Shown in pieces: positions 36,284 through 45,789 of a stretch of DNA of 64,000 nucleotides. The DNA comes from Pseudomonas sp. stari2 (GTDB lineage Bacteria; Pseudomonadota; Gammaproteobacteria; Pseudomonadales; Pseudomonadaceae). The stretch spans positions 987,501 to 1,051,500 of the forward strand of contig NZ_CP099760.1 of assembly GCF_040760005.1 (NCBI RefSeq). The letters are read 5' to 3'. The position numbers and the translations under genes are program-made. Below the pieces are notes generated by a model. The model did no database searches. It saw only the letters and a list, made by a program, of their open reading frames with translations, and was not told the DNA's origin. The stretch's first letter is position 1. Each line of letters begins with the position of its first letter.

Positions 36284-37165
36284 TCAGGGCAGAGTCAAGG
36301 CGTCGAGCAACGCGCGGGCATAGGCGGGGAGGGCGGCGAAATCCCGCGCGCACAGCAACAGTTTACGCATGGCCCAGCCCTCATTCATCGGCACGGTCTT
36401 GAAGGCTTGCGGCGCGGCACGCTGGACCGCCGCCAGCGGCACGATTCCGATTCCGGCGCCCCGGGCCACCATGCGCATCACGCCGTCGAAACCATCGGCG
36501 CAGATACGGATCTGCATCCGTGAGCCGTTGTGCAGGGCCTGTTCTTCCAGGTAAATCGCCAGCGCGCTGTCGGCATGCAGACCGATGAAGTCGTGGCGCA
36601 GGGCGTCGCTGAAACTGATTTCGGTCGCGTCAGACAGCGGATGTTCCAGCGGCAGAATCAGCACCAGCGGATCATCGCGAAAGGCTCGGGTCTGCAAGTC
36701 GGTGGTGTCGATCGCATCGGACACAATGCCCAGATCCGCCGCGCCCTGGCGCAAGGCATGGGTGATGCGGGCGCTGGGCAACTCCTGCAAATCGATGTCG
36801 AGGTTGGGATGCTCACGCAGGAAATCCGCGAGCACCTCCGGCAGGTATTCGCTGAGGGCCGTGGTGTTGCACAACAGACGCACCTGGCCTTTGACGCCGC
36901 GCGCGTATTCCGCCAGATCCTGTTGCAAGCGGTCGGCCTGTTGCAGCAACACTCGCGCATGTTGCGCCAGGGCTTTGCCGGCCGGCGTCGGTGTGACGCC
37001 ACGGCGCCCGCGCTCCAAGAACTCGGTGCCCAACGAAGCTTCCATCGTCCGGATCCGCGCACTGGCCGCCGCCAGCGACAGATGACTGCGGGCGGCGCCG
37101 GCGGTGATGTTGCCGCTGTCGAGGATGTGCAGGTACAGGCGCAGGTCGGTGAGGTCGAAGTGCAT
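36284..37165 (-). CDS. LysR-family transcriptional regulator
   Basis: A 293-residue protein with the HTH at residues 5-62 (LRLYLHILDSGNITAGAARSHLSLAAASARIRTMEASLG) and a substrate-binding domain from about 90. ATG 37165 gives the standard N terminus. It diverges from the TauE/SafE permease gene, which it probably controls. Confidence 0.88.
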   Translation of the reverse strand: MHFDLTDLRLYLHILDSGNITAGAARSHLSLAAASARIRTMEASLGTEFLERGRRGVTPTPAGKALAQHARVLLQQADRLQQDLAEYARGVKGQVRLLCNTTALSEYLPEVLADFLREHPNLDIDLQELPSARITHALRQGAADLGIVSDAIDTTDLQTRAFRDDPLVLILPLEHPLSDATEISFSDALRHDFIGLHADSALAIYLEEQALHNGSRMQIRICADGFDGVMRMVARGAGIGIVPLAAVQRAAPQAFKTVPMNEGWAMRKLLLCARDFAALPAYARALLDALTLP

Positions 37166-37247
37166 GACGTGTGGCTCTTGCTGAGAGAGAGGCTGCCTCA
37201 GTGTATGACAGATTTTCAGTTCATCCGCGCAGGCGCACAGTATCGCC

Positions 37248-38012
37248 ATGAACGCACTCGCAGATTTCTATCAAAACCTCGGTCTGGCCCTGTCTTTGCT
37301 GGTGATTGCGACCTTCGTCCTCGCCGGTCTGGTGAAAGGCGTGATCGGCCTCGGCCTGCCCACCGTCGCCATGGGCTTGCTTGGTCTGGCTATGGTGCCG
37401 TCGCAGGCTGCGGCGTTGCTGATTATTCCGGCAACCCTCACCAATGTCTGGCAACTGGCGTTCGGCGGGCATCTGCGCGGGCTGGTGAACCGGCTGTGGC
37501 CGATGCTGCTGGCGATCTTTTTCGGTACGGCCATCGGCACGTTGTGGATCGGCATGGCGGGTGGGCATTGGGTGGTGCGCGGGCTGGGCACGGCGCTGTT
37601 GCTCTATGCGCTGAGCGGATTGTTTATGCCGACGCTGAGTGTCAGTCGCCGTCATGAACCGTGGCTGGGACCGCTGTGTGGCGTGATCACCGGCGTCATC
37701 ACTTCGGCCACCGGCGTGTTCGTGATTCCGGCGGTGCCGTATCTACAGGCACTGGGTTTGAGCCGCGACGAACTGGTTCAGGCGCTGGGCCTGTCCTTCA
37801 CGGTTTCGACCCTGGCACTGGCCGGCGGATTGCTCTGGCGCGGTACGCTCGGCGGCGCGGAATTGAGCGCTTCGCTGCTGGCGCTGATCCCCGCCATGCT
37901 CGGTATGCTGCTCGGCCAATGGCTGCGCCAGCGCATCAGTGCCGTGCTGTTCAAGCGGGTGTTCTTCATCGGTCTGGGCGCGCTCGGCGCCCATCTGCTG
38001 ATCAGCGGCTAG
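37248..38012 (+). CDS. TauE/SafE-family membrane permease
   Basis: A 254-residue integral membrane protein with about eight helices. FVLAGLVKGVIGLGLPTVAMGLLGL is the first of two repeats of the TauE/SafE family, and GVITGVITSATGVFVIPAVPYLQALGL is the second. The family exports sulfite, sulfonates or other organic anions. The substrate here is unknown. The last 11 bp overlap the convergent ABM gene. Confidence 0.88.
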   Translation: MNALADFYQNLGLALSLLVIATFVLAGLVKGVIGLGLPTVAMGLLGLAMVPSQAAALLIIPATLTNVWQLAFGGHLRGLVNRLWPMLLAIFFGTAIGTLWIGMAGGHWVVRGLGTALLLYALSGLFMPTLSVSRRHEPWLGPLCGVITGVITSATGVFVIPAVPYLQALGLSRDELVQALGLSFTVSTLALAGGLLWRGTLGGAELSASLLALIPAMLGMLLGQWLRQRISAVLFKRVFFIGLGALGAHLLISG

Positions 38013-38316
38013 CGGACGACGCGCTGAGCATTTCAATCGGGCGGATATCGAAATCCCGCTCCAGATACTCCATGCGATTGGCGAGAAACTGCTGCATGTG
38101 GGGCAGGTTCGAGTGCACGTCCAGATGTGCCTGGCTTTCCCAGATCTCGTAGAAGATGAACAGGCTCGGATCTTCCTTGTCGCGCAGCATGTGGTACTCG
38201 ATGCAGCCAGGTTCGGCGCGGCTCGGCTCGACATAAGCGCGGAAAAACGCTTCGAAGGCCTCGGCTTTTTCCGGGCGGGTCTTGGCGTGCAGGATGAAAC
38301 CCTGGCGTTCGCTCAT
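38002..38316 (-). CDS. Antibiotic-biosynthesis-monooxygenase (ABM) domain protein
   Basis: A 104-residue ferredoxin-like ABM protein similar to YgiN quinol monooxygenase (GFILHAKTRPEKAEAFEAFFRAYVEPSRAEPGCIEYHMLRD, FIFYEIWESQAHLDVHSNLPHM). Members oxidise quinols without a cofactor or act as small detoxifying enzymes. It diverges from the mdaB-like gene, which suits a quinone-handling role. Confidence 0.83.
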   Translation of the reverse strand: MSERQGFILHAKTRPEKAEAFEAFFRAYVEPSRAEPGCIEYHMLRDKEDPSLFIFYEIWESQAHLDVHSNLPHMQQFLANRMEYLERDFDIRPIEMLSASSASR

Positions 38317-38518
38317 CGCAAAAAACTCCTCAGATTCAGATGGCGGCCAATCCTACGGCAACAATCTGCAATCGATTCGTGCGTTTTACTCAAATGAATT
38401 TTGCGCAAGCGCGGCTTATTCCGCGCGAGGCGCATCGTTAATCTGCCGCCATCCAATTTTCTCCCCTTGTCCATCCAGCGCTCTGCGCTGCGCATCGGCA
38501 TCCGATCGAGGCTGTCCC

Positions 38519-39109
38519 ATGAAAAAATTGCTGTTGCTCAATGGCGGTAAAAAATTTGCCCACTCCGACGGTCGCTACAACACCACCCTGCACGAAGCGG
38601 CGCTGAGCGTGCTGGATCGTGGTGGTGTCGACGTCAAGACTACCTTCATCGACGAGGGTTACGACATCGCTGAAGAAGTCGCCAAATTCCTCTGGGCCGA
38701 CGTGATCATTTATCAGATGCCCGGCTGGTGGATGGGCGCGCCGTGGACGGTGAAAAAGTACATCGACGAAGTGTTCACCGAAGGCCACGGCAGCCTCTAC
38801 GCCAGCGATGGTCGCACCCGTTCCGACGCGTCGCAGAAGTACGGCAGCGGCGGTCTGATCCAGGGCAAGCAGTACATGCTGTCGCTGACCTGGAACGCAC
38901 CGCAGCAGGCGTTCGATGACCCAAGCGACTTCTTCGAAGCCAAAGGCGTGGATGCCGTTTACTTCCCGTTCCACAAGGCCAACGAGTTTCTTGGCATGAC
39001 CGGCTTGCCGACCTTCCTCTGCGTGGACGTGATGAAACGCCCGAACATTGAAGCGGATGTGGCGCGTTACGAGCAGCATCTGACCGAGGTGTTTGGCCTC
39101 AAGGCCTGA
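38519..39109 (+). CDS. mdaB: MdaB-like NADPH:quinone reductase
   Basis: A 196-residue flavodoxin-fold protein. KKLLLLNGGKKFAHSDGRYN and MPGWWMGAPWTVKKYIDEVFTEGHGSLYASDGRTR are hallmarks of MdaB, which reduces quinones with NADPH and protects against redox stress. ATG 38519 is the family start; the frame is open further upstream without coding signs. It is followed by a LysR gene in the same direction. Confidence 0.9.
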   Translation: MKKLLLLNGGKKFAHSDGRYNTTLHEAALSVLDRGGVDVKTTFIDEGYDIAEEVAKFLWADVIIYQMPGWWMGAPWTVKKYIDEVFTEGHGSLYASDGRTRSDASQKYGSGGLIQGKQYMLSLTWNAPQQAFDDPSDFFEAKGVDAVYFPFHKANEFLGMTGLPTFLCVDVMKRPNIEADVARYEQHLTEVFGLKA

Positions 39110-39169
39110 CGCTCGGCTACTATCGAAGGCCTGAGCCTGTGCAGCAGGCCTTTCGATTCGAGGACACCC

Positions 39170-40081
39170 GTGAAAGCCAGATCCGATGAGTTGCAGATTT
39201 TCGTCTGCGTGATCGAATGCGGTTCGATCTCCGCCGCCGCCGAGCAGGTCGGACAGACGCCGTCGGCGGTCAGCCGCACGCTGTCGCGGCTGGAAGCCAA
39301 GCTCGATACCACGCTGATCAACCGCACCACCCGGCGCATGGACCTGACCGAGGAGGGCAAGTATTTCTTCGAACAGGCCAAGCTGATCCTCGACCAGATG
39401 GATCAACTCGAAGAGCGCCTGTCTTCACGTCAACAGACGCCATCGGGGCGACTGCGAATCAACGCCGCGTCGCCGTTCATGCTCCACGCCATCGTGCCGT
39501 ACATCGACGAATTCCGTCGGCTGTACCCGGACATCCAGCTCGAACTCAACAGCAATGACCTGATCATTGACCTGCTGGAACAAAGCACCGACGTCGCCAT
39601 CCGCATCGGCACCCTTGCCGATTCGACGTTGCATGCCCGGTCGCTCGGCTGCAGTCCGCTGTTGATCGTCGCCAGTCCCGCGTATCTGGAAAAGCACGGT
39701 GCGCCGCTCCAGGTCGCCGATCTGAGTGAACACACCTTGCTCGGCTTCACCCAGAACGAAGGCCTCAACCAATGGCCGTTGCGTTACGTGCACGGCGATC
39801 GCTGGCCGATCACCCCGGCGATCAGCGCCTCCAGCGGCGAGACGGTTCGGCATCTGGCGCTGGAGGGCCAGGGCATTGCCTGCCTCTCGCATTTCATGAC
39901 TATCGACGACATTCGCGCCGGGCGCCTCAAGGTGTTGCTGGCGGAATTCAACAGCGGCTATCGCCAGCCGATCAACGCGGTGTACTACCGCAACTCACAA
40001 CTGGCGCTGCGCATCCAGTGCTTCCTGGATTTCATCCAGAGCAAACTGGCGGCTTACGCCAGCGCTGATTTCAAAGGCTGA
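39170..40081 (+). CDS. LysR-family transcriptional regulator
   Basis: A 303-residue regulator of the DsdC/CrgA type. HTH LQIFVCVIECGSISAAAEQVGQTPSAVSRTLSRLEAKL at residues 8-45, effector domain from about 90. GTG start at 39170 preceded by GAGGA. It lies 60 bp after mdaB and may control it or the following SDR gene. Confidence 0.88.
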   Translation: MKARSDELQIFVCVIECGSISAAAEQVGQTPSAVSRTLSRLEAKLDTTLINRTTRRMDLTEEGKYFFEQAKLILDQMDQLEERLSSRQQTPSGRLRINAASPFMLHAIVPYIDEFRRLYPDIQLELNSNDLIIDLLEQSTDVAIRIGTLADSTLHARSLGCSPLLIVASPAYLEKHGAPLQVADLSEHTLLGFTQNEGLNQWPLRYVHGDRWPITPAISASSGETVRHLALEGQGIACLSHFMTIDDIRAGRLKVLLAEFNSGYRQPINAVYYRNSQLALRIQCFLDFIQSKLAAYASADFKG

Positions 40082-40184
40082 TTCGTGACCCCTGCGCAAC
40101 AGTGATTTGGTTGTGGACGGGTTTTTCCACCGGGTTCTGCGGTCGATACTCGTTGCATCACTTATTCACGCAGGGAGTTTCTCC

Positions 40185-41078
40185 ATGAACGTATTCGTCA
40201 CCGGCGCCGCCGGTTTTATCGGCGGCTCCATCGCCACCGGTCTGGTCCAGGCGGGCCACGCCGTCACCGGTCTTGTGCGCAGCGAGGAACAGGCCAATGA
40301 GCTGAAAGCACTGGGCATCACCCCGGTGATCGGCACCCTCGACGACAAGGCACTGCTGGCCGAACAGGCTCGCGCCGCTGACGCGGTGATCAACGCCGCC
40401 AGCAGCGACCATCGCGGCGCCGTCGAAGCCTTGCTCGATGCCCTGCGCGGCTCGAACAAAGTGTTCCTGCACACCAGCGGTTCGAGCATCGTCGGCGATG
40501 CCTCGGGTGGTAAATCCAGCGACGTCATCTACTTCGAAGACAACCTGCCGGAGCCCACCATCGACAAAGCCGCACGCGTGGCCATCGACAACCTGATCCT
40601 CGCCGCGGCGAAGGACGGCGTGAACTCGGCCGTCATCTGCAACACCTTGATCTACGGTCACAGCCTGGGCGTCAATCGCGACAGCGTGCAACTGCCGCGC
40701 CTGCTGAAACAGGCGCGCCAAAGCGGCGTGGTGCGTCACGTCGGCACCGGCCAGAACATCTGGTCCAACGTGCACATCGAAGACGTGGTGGCGCTGTACT
40801 TGCTGGCCCTGACCAAAAACGTCCCGGGCACCTTCTACTTCGTCGAAAGCGGCGAAGCGTCGTTCATCGACATGACCACTGCCATGGCCCAAGCCCTGAA
40901 CCTCGGTGAGCCGCAAGACTGGCCGCTGAAAGACGCCGAAGCGGAGTGGGGCTACGAAATGGCCAACTACGGGCTCGGATCGAACAGCCGGGTACGCGGC
41001 AAACATGCCCGCGAATTGCTGGGTTGGGCGCCGAAGCGTACGTCGGTGGTCGAGTGGATCCGCAACGAAATGGTGTGA
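40185..41078 (+). CDS. NAD-dependent epimerase/dehydratase-family (SDR) protein
   Basis: A 297-residue extended or atypical SDR. NVFVTGAAGFIGGSIATGLVQAGH is the Rossmann loop. The usual YxxxK is not evident, and HTSGSSIVGDASGG is where the Ser/Thr region lies. NTLIYGHSLGVNRDSVQLPRL resembles the family of NAD(P)-binding proteins of unknown substrate. ATG 40185 is preferred over 40107 because the Rossmann strand starts at once. Confidence 0.8.
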   Translation: MNVFVTGAAGFIGGSIATGLVQAGHAVTGLVRSEEQANELKALGITPVIGTLDDKALLAEQARAADAVINAASSDHRGAVEALLDALRGSNKVFLHTSGSSIVGDASGGKSSDVIYFEDNLPEPTIDKAARVAIDNLILAAAKDGVNSAVICNTLIYGHSLGVNRDSVQLPRLLKQARQSGVVRHVGTGQNIWSNVHIEDVVALYLLALTKNVPGTFYFVESGEASFIDMTTAMAQALNLGEPQDWPLKDAEAEWGYEMANYGLGSNSRVRGKHARELLGWAPKRTSVVEWIRNEMV

Positions 41079-41094
41079 GCCCGCACCACACTTG

Positions 41095-41131
41095 AACCTG
41101 TGGGAGCCAACCGGCTCCCACAGGTTTTTTT
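41095..41131 (+). terminator. Terminator with REP-like core
   Basis: AACCTGTGGGAGCC-aacc-GGCTCCCACAGGTT followed by TTTTT. The GTGGGAGC core matches the palindrome at 23703-23724. Confidence 0.88.
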
Positions 41132-41494
41132 ATGCCCCGGAAAAGAAGGACAGGATGCCGAGGCTCATCGAAACGTTCAGACATTTCCTACTAGTCTGAT
41201 CCCCGCACAGGCATGGCCAACGCAACTGGCCGGTTTGTAGGATAGCGGGCACCCACTGGTTGTCTGGCCATGAGGCCAGGTCGGTGGGTAACGCCCGTGG
41301 AAATTTTTTGCAAAAGGAATTTGCGATGGCAATACGCACCTCTGCTGCCTGCTTGTAAAGGCACATCCCGGGCGAACCAGACGATTTCGCCTCCTCACGG
41401 TTCATGACACGGCACCAAGCGCCCTGGCTGGAGCATTGCGCTCTTCGGTCGTGGGCAAACTCATCCGCGAAATTGGCAAGAACAAGGAGTAGTT
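41132..41494. other. Intergenic region before the carbamoyltransferase gene
   Basis: About 360 bases without a convincing protein gene. The only notable item is a very short start-stop frame with a good ribosome site at 41326-41358, listed separately. The rest may be promoter and leader for the carbamoyltransferase unit. No clear operator repeat was seen. Confidence 0.5.
41326..41358 (+). CDS. Possible 10-residue leader peptide
   Basis: AAGGA (41314-41318) lies seven bases before ATG 41326, which opens MAIRTSAACL and then TAA. It ends about 135 bases before the carbamoyltransferase start. The spacing and ribosome site look real, but such short frames arise by chance. It could be an attenuator-type leader. 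Confidence 0.25.
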   Translation: MAIRTSAACL

Positions 41495-43216
41495 ATGGTC
41501 ATTTTGGGCATTACCAATAACGATTTGTCGGGCGCTTGCCTGGTACGTGATGGTCAGATTCTCTCGGCAGTCAGCGAAGAGCGTTTCACCCGGATCAAGG
41601 ACCACAAGATCTGGCCCGCCAAATCCATCGAGTTTGTCTTGAGTCAGGCCGGCGTGTCGCTGGAAGATCTCGACTACGTGGCTTACGGATGGAATGCCGG
41701 TTTCAACGCCGATAAACACCTTGAGCTGTATTTCGACCGGATCGTCGAGGAGGTCCGGAACAACCCCGAGGGCCTGGCGCAGTTCCGCCAGCGTGTCACC
41801 GATGAAGTCCGCAACGACAGAGAGAAGCGCGCCGAATTCGACCGGTACATCGCTGCCAATGGCTTGACCGGCAAGGCGTATTACATCGATCACCACGAGT
41901 GCCATGCGCTCGGCGCCTATGTCTGCTCGCCGTTCGATGAGGCCTTGACCCTGACCTGTGACGGGCGCGGCGACTTCCAGTCCCTGACCGTGACCTGGTA
42001 CAGCCCGACCGAAACCACGGTGCTGCAACGAGAAACCAGCATCGACAGCCTGGGTTACTTCTACGGCCGGATCACTCACTTGCTGGGCTACAAACCGAAC
42101 CGTCATGAAGGCAAGGTCACGGGCCTGGCCGCGTTCGGCGATCCGCAGAAGTTGCTGGGGCTGATGCAGCAGATGATCCGTTTCGAAGACGGGCGCATCA
42201 AGGCAAGTTGCGGCGACCTGTTCGTGCCGTCCTACAACAACTACAGCGAATCACTGGAAACCCTTTTCTCCCGGGAAACCCCCGAGGATATCGCCGCCGC
42301 CGTGCAGCGCCACTCCGAAGACTTGCTGGTGGCGGTCGTCAAACATCATCTGGAACAACGCGGCAGCACCAATCTGTGCCTGGCCGGCGGCGTGTTTGGC
42401 AACGTCAAACTCAACCAGCGCCTGCGCGAGATTCCCGGCGTTAAAAACGTCTATGTGCTGCCGTGCATGGGCGATGGTGGCCTGGCACTGGCGGCGGCCG
42501 TCGGGGCGGCGTACCTGGAGAACGGCACCCGCTTCAAGAACCCGGTAATGACCCTCGGCCCGGATTCGCGCAGCGTTTCGCAGAACATCAACCTGATCCA
42601 TCGCGACTATCCCGAGCTCGGTTACCACACCCCGTCGAACATCATCGATGTGCTGACCGACGCACTGATGGAAAACCAGGTGCTGGGCATGTTCAAGGGC
42701 AAGATGGAGTTCGGCCCGCGCTCACTGTGCAACCGCAGCATCGTCTATCACGCGCAGGATGGCGAAGTGAACGACTGGCTGAACAAGCGCATGCACCGCA
42801 CGGAGTTCATGCCGTTCGGCCCGGTCACCGCCATTGAACAGGCAGCGGCCTGCTACGTCGGCTGGGATGAGGATCAAGTCGCGGCAGACACCATGACCAT
42901 GACCTACGATTGTCATCCGCAGTTCAGCGAAGCCAGTCCGGCAGTCGTGCACATCGACGGCACCGCGCGGCCGCAGATCATTCGCCCGGAGCGCGATGCG
43001 TTCATGCATCGCCTGTTGAATGCCTGGCATGAGCGGACGGGTCAGGCGGCGTTGATCAACACCTCGTTCAATCGCCATGAAGAGCCGATCGTGTGTTCGT
43101 CTCAGGATGCACTGGATGCGCTGAAAGAAGGGATGGTCGATCTGGTGGTGATGAGTGAGTCGCTGATTGTCTGGCGCAAAGGCAAAAACAGCTTCACCCA
43201 GCAACGCTTCGAATAA
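41495..43216 (+). CDS. O-carbamoyltransferase (NodU/TobZ/CmcH family)
   Basis: The family transfers a carbamoyl group from carbamoyl phosphate, through carbamoyl-AMP, to a hydroxyl of a sugar or small molecule. The protein is 573 residues. The Kae1-like domain shows HHECHALGAYVCSPF (metal-binding His residues) near residues 130-144 and CLAGGVFGNVKLNQRL near 296. The C-terminal domain shows GKMEFGPRSLCNRSI near 405, and INTSFNRHEEPIV follows. An AAGGAG site precedes ATG 41495. It is followed by a transporter, a phosphatase and a DUF218 gene that look co-transcribed, as in small-molecule clusters. Confidence 0.92.
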   Translation: MVILGITNNDLSGACLVRDGQILSAVSEERFTRIKDHKIWPAKSIEFVLSQAGVSLEDLDYVAYGWNAGFNADKHLELYFDRIVEEVRNNPEGLAQFRQRVTDEVRNDREKRAEFDRYIAANGLTGKAYYIDHHECHALGAYVCSPFDEALTLTCDGRGDFQSLTVTWYSPTETTVLQRETSIDSLGYFYGRITHLLGYKPNRHEGKVTGLAAFGDPQKLLGLMQQMIRFEDGRIKASCGDLFVPSYNNYSESLETLFSRETPEDIAAAVQRHSEDLLVAVVKHHLEQRGSTNLCLAGGVFGNVKLNQRLREIPGVKNVYVLPCMGDGGLALAAAVGAAYLENGTRFKNPVMTLGPDSRSVSQNINLIHRDYPELGYHTPSNIIDVLTDALMENQVLGMFKGKMEFGPRSLCNRSIVYHAQDGEVNDWLNKRMHRTEFMPFGPVTAIEQAAACYVGWDEDQVAADTMTMTYDCHPQFSEASPAVVHIDGTARPQIIRPERDAFMHRLLNAWHERTGQAALINTSFNRHEEPIVCSSQDALDALKEGMVDLVVMSESLIVWRKGKNSFTQQRFE

Positions 43217-43280
43217 CGCAAGGATGGTTACAGGGCTCCGCTGGAGCCCTGCTCAGGAGTATCGAGCGTATGGTTGATTC

Positions 43281-44456
43281 ATGTATCTGATCTTTTTCGG
43301 GTTCTTTGCCGCGGAAGGGATCATCTATCCGTTCTGGCCGACCTGGCTGAATTCGCTGGGTTTCAGCGCCAGCCAGATTGGCCTGCTGATCGCGGCGGTC
43401 TATTGGCCCCAGGTGGTGACCGGAGTGTTGATCACCTACGTGGCCGACTGGCGCGTGGACCAACTGCGGCTCGCGGCTTTTCTCGGTTTCTCGGCAGCGT
43501 TGTGTACGTTGCTGTTCTATTTCATGCCGGTGCACCTGTGGGGATTCGTGTGCCTGAGCATTCTGTTCGGCGGGCTGTGGATGGTGGTGTTGCCGCTGTC
43601 CGAGTCCTATCTGCTCAAGCGTGACAAGCAAGCCCTGCAGAACTATGGCTGGGTCCGCGCGGTGGGCTCCTCGGCCTTTATCCTGACATCGACCCTCGGC
43701 GGCCTGTTGTTTGCGCAGTACAGCCAGTCCTGGGTGCCGGTGGTGATTGCCGCGTGCATGTTGCTCACCGCGCTGGCGTGCCTGTGGCTGAAGCGTCAGG
43801 TCACGCTGGCGCATCTGCACCCCCCCGAGCGTGCGACGAAGCGGCCCGACTGGAAGGCACTGTTCGCCCAAAAGGGCCTGCTGATCGCGATTGCCGCCGC
43901 CAGTTTCATTCAACTGAGTCACACCCTGTACTTTTCCACGGCGTCGATCGGCTGGGGCGTGAAGGGCTATTCTTCAACCGCCATCGGGGTGTTCTGGTCA
44001 GTGGCGGTGATCGCGGAAATCACCTATTTCGCGTTCTCCAACAAAGTCCTGTCGTGCTGTTCGCCGTTGTCTATCGTGATGTTTTCCAGCGTCTGTGCGG
44101 CGGCGCGCTGGGCGCTGTTTTCCGACAGCGATGCGGTGCCGGTGATCCTGTTGGGGCAATGCCTGCACGCCTTGAGTTTCGCGTCGTATCACTCGGCGAT
44201 CATGCGCTGTATTCGCGACCATGCACCACCGGATATCCAGGTCTTTACCCAGGGGGTCTATTACTCGCTGGCAGTTGCCTTGCCCATGGGGTTGGCCACA
44301 CCCTTTGCCGGGTATCTGTACGAGACGCAGCCACAATGGTCCTGGTATGTCATGGCGCTGTTTGCCCTGATGGGGACCGTGCTGGCATTCATTGCTCACC
44401 AGAAAATGCGAAGTGCAACCGATGACACAACGAACGTTTACAGCCGTCTGCTTTGA
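43281..44456 (+). CDS. MFS transporter (PPP/HcaT-like)
   Basis: A 391-residue, 12-helix major facilitator protein. GFFAAEGIIYPFWPTWLNSLGFSASQIGLL at the N terminus is characteristic of the MFS_1-like group that includes phenylpropionate permease HcaT. NYGWVRAVGSSAFI is the conserved helix 4-5 region. It may export or import the carbamoylated compound. Its end overlaps the HAD gene by 35 bp. Confidence 0.85.
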   Translation: MYLIFFGFFAAEGIIYPFWPTWLNSLGFSASQIGLLIAAVYWPQVVTGVLITYVADWRVDQLRLAAFLGFSAALCTLLFYFMPVHLWGFVCLSILFGGLWMVVLPLSESYLLKRDKQALQNYGWVRAVGSSAFILTSTLGGLLFAQYSQSWVPVVIAACMLLTALACLWLKRQVTLAHLHPPERATKRPDWKALFAQKGLLIAIAAASFIQLSHTLYFSTASIGWGVKGYSSTAIGVFWSVAVIAEITYFAFSNKVLSCCSPLSIVMFSSVCAAARWALFSDSDAVPVILLGQCLHALSFASYHSAIMRCIRDHAPPDIQVFTQGVYYSLAVALPMGLATPFAGYLYETQPQWSWYVMALFALMGTVLAFIAHQKMRSATDDTTNVYSRLL

Positions 44457-45129
44457 TATGGATGGCGTGCTGATCCAGTCGCGCCAGGTCATCGAACTGG
44501 CCTGGACCACGGTAGCGCGCAAGTACGGTGTGACGGTCGATCAGGCCTTCATCGACGATCACATTCACGGCCGCCCGGGCGGTTACACCCTACGGGCCCT
44601 GTTTGGTCAGTTCGACGAAGAGCAGCGTGTGGTGATCAAGCAGGAAGTCGATGCCATCGAAGAGGTTTCGATCTGCGCGCTGGTGCCGGGGGGCGCTGCG
44701 TTCATCGCCGAATTGAATGGACGCGTGCCGCTGGCGCTGGTGACCAGCAGCTGGCGAGCGCGAGTCGACCACGTCCTGCAACAACACGACCTGACGTCGG
44801 TTTTCGACTGCATCATCTGCCGCGACGATGTGCGCAGTGGCAAACCGGCTCCCGATCCTTATCGTCTGGCCGCCGCCCACCTGGAGCGTCAGAGCGATGA
44901 ATGCCTGGTCTTCGAAGACTCGGTCAGCGGTGTGCAGTCGGCGGTCAGCAGCGGCGCGCTGTGCATCGGTATCGGCGACGATCCTACGCTGACGGCCCAC
45001 GGGGCACTGCGGACGTACGCGGATTTCACGGCGCTCCCGGTCTCGCAGGGCGGTGTGGATACACACCTTTATGTCGACGGCGGGCTGTTTATCAGTGGGA
45101 ACGTTACCAAGAGGTTCGCACACTCATGA
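44422..45129 (+). CDS. HAD-superfamily phosphatase (beta-phosphoglucomutase-like)
   Basis: A 235-residue HAD subfamily I enzyme. The nucleophile motif FDMDGVLIQS has both Asp residues, LVTSSW is motif II, and SGKPAPDPYRLAA and VFEDSVSGVQSA give motifs III and IV. It probably dephosphorylates a small phosphorylated intermediate. ATG 44422 is inside the end of the transporter gene. The stop overlaps the next start (ATGA). Confidence 0.87.
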   Translation: MTQRTFTAVCFDMDGVLIQSRQVIELAWTTVARKYGVTVDQAFIDDHIHGRPGGYTLRALFGQFDEEQRVVIKQEVDAIEEVSICALVPGGAAFIAELNGRVPLALVTSSWRARVDHVLQQHDLTSVFDCIICRDDVRSGKPAPDPYRLAAAHLERQSDECLVFEDSVSGVQSAVSSGALCIGIGDDPTLTAHGALRTYADFTALPVSQGGVDTHLYVDGGLFISGNVTKRFAHS

Positions 45130-45764
45130 CACCGACCTTGCGACACGCGACCGTCCTGTGGAATTTCCTGGGAGCAGGGCGCCAGCACCGTGAGTGTGAG
45201 CTGATCGTGGTGTGCGGTTCCTACGACTTGCGGGTCTGCGATTACGCCTGTCAGTTGCTGAAAAAAGGCGTCGCCCCGCATCTGTTGTTCACCGGCAACA
45301 CCGGCAACTGGACGAAGCATTTGTGGGCACGCACCGAAGCCGATATTTTTGCGCAACGGGCCATGATTCAAGGTGTTTCGCCGGATCAGTTCACCCTCGA
45401 ATCCCGCGCCACCAACTTCGCCGAGAACATCGCGTTTGCCAGGGCGTTGTTCCCGGACGTGCGCCGGGCGACCTTCCTGACCAAGCCGAATTCGATCCGG
45501 CGCGTGGCGCTGACCTTGCCCGTTCAATGGCCAGAGCTTGAGGCGTGGGTGGATGCGCCGTCGTTCAGTTTTCCGGGGGAGGTCAGCAACCTGATCGGGG
45601 TCCTGGGGCTGATCGACGAAATGGTCGGGGATATCCACCGGATCATGGTTTACCCTTCGATGGGCTTTCAAACCGAGCAAGTGATTCCCGAGGAAGTCGA
45701 GGTAGCCTGGCGCTACCTGATCGAACAAGGATTCGATCACCATTTGATCAAAGGCAGACACTGA
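45126..45764 (+). CDS. DUF218/YdcF-family protein
   Basis: A 212-residue YdcF/SanA/ElyC-fold protein. LIVVCGSYDLRVCDYACQLLKKGVAPHLLFTGNTGNWT and LESRATNFAENIAFARAL are the conserved DUF218 segments (usually GxS...ESxSxxTxEN). There is no signal peptide or membrane helix, unlike envelope SanA/ElyC members, so it likely acts in the cytosol, perhaps on a nucleotide-linked metabolite. It overlaps the HAD gene by four bases. Confidence 0.82.
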   Translation: MTPTLRHATVLWNFLGAGRQHRECELIVVCGSYDLRVCDYACQLLKKGVAPHLLFTGNTGNWTKHLWARTEADIFAQRAMIQGVSPDQFTLESRATNFAENIAFARALFPDVRRATFLTKPNSIRRVALTLPVQWPELEAWVDAPSFSFPGEVSNLIGVLGLIDEMVGDIHRIMVYPSMGFQTEQVIPEEVEVAWRYLIEQGFDHHLIKGRH

Positions 45765-45789
45765 CGCCGCGCTGCCGCCGGAGACTGAC

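Noticed and set aside
41130..41405. Minus-strand frame of about 90 codons in the gap before the carbamoyltransferase gene
   Set aside because: No ribosome site, it runs into the REP-like terminator and shows no domain. I treat the region as intergenic.
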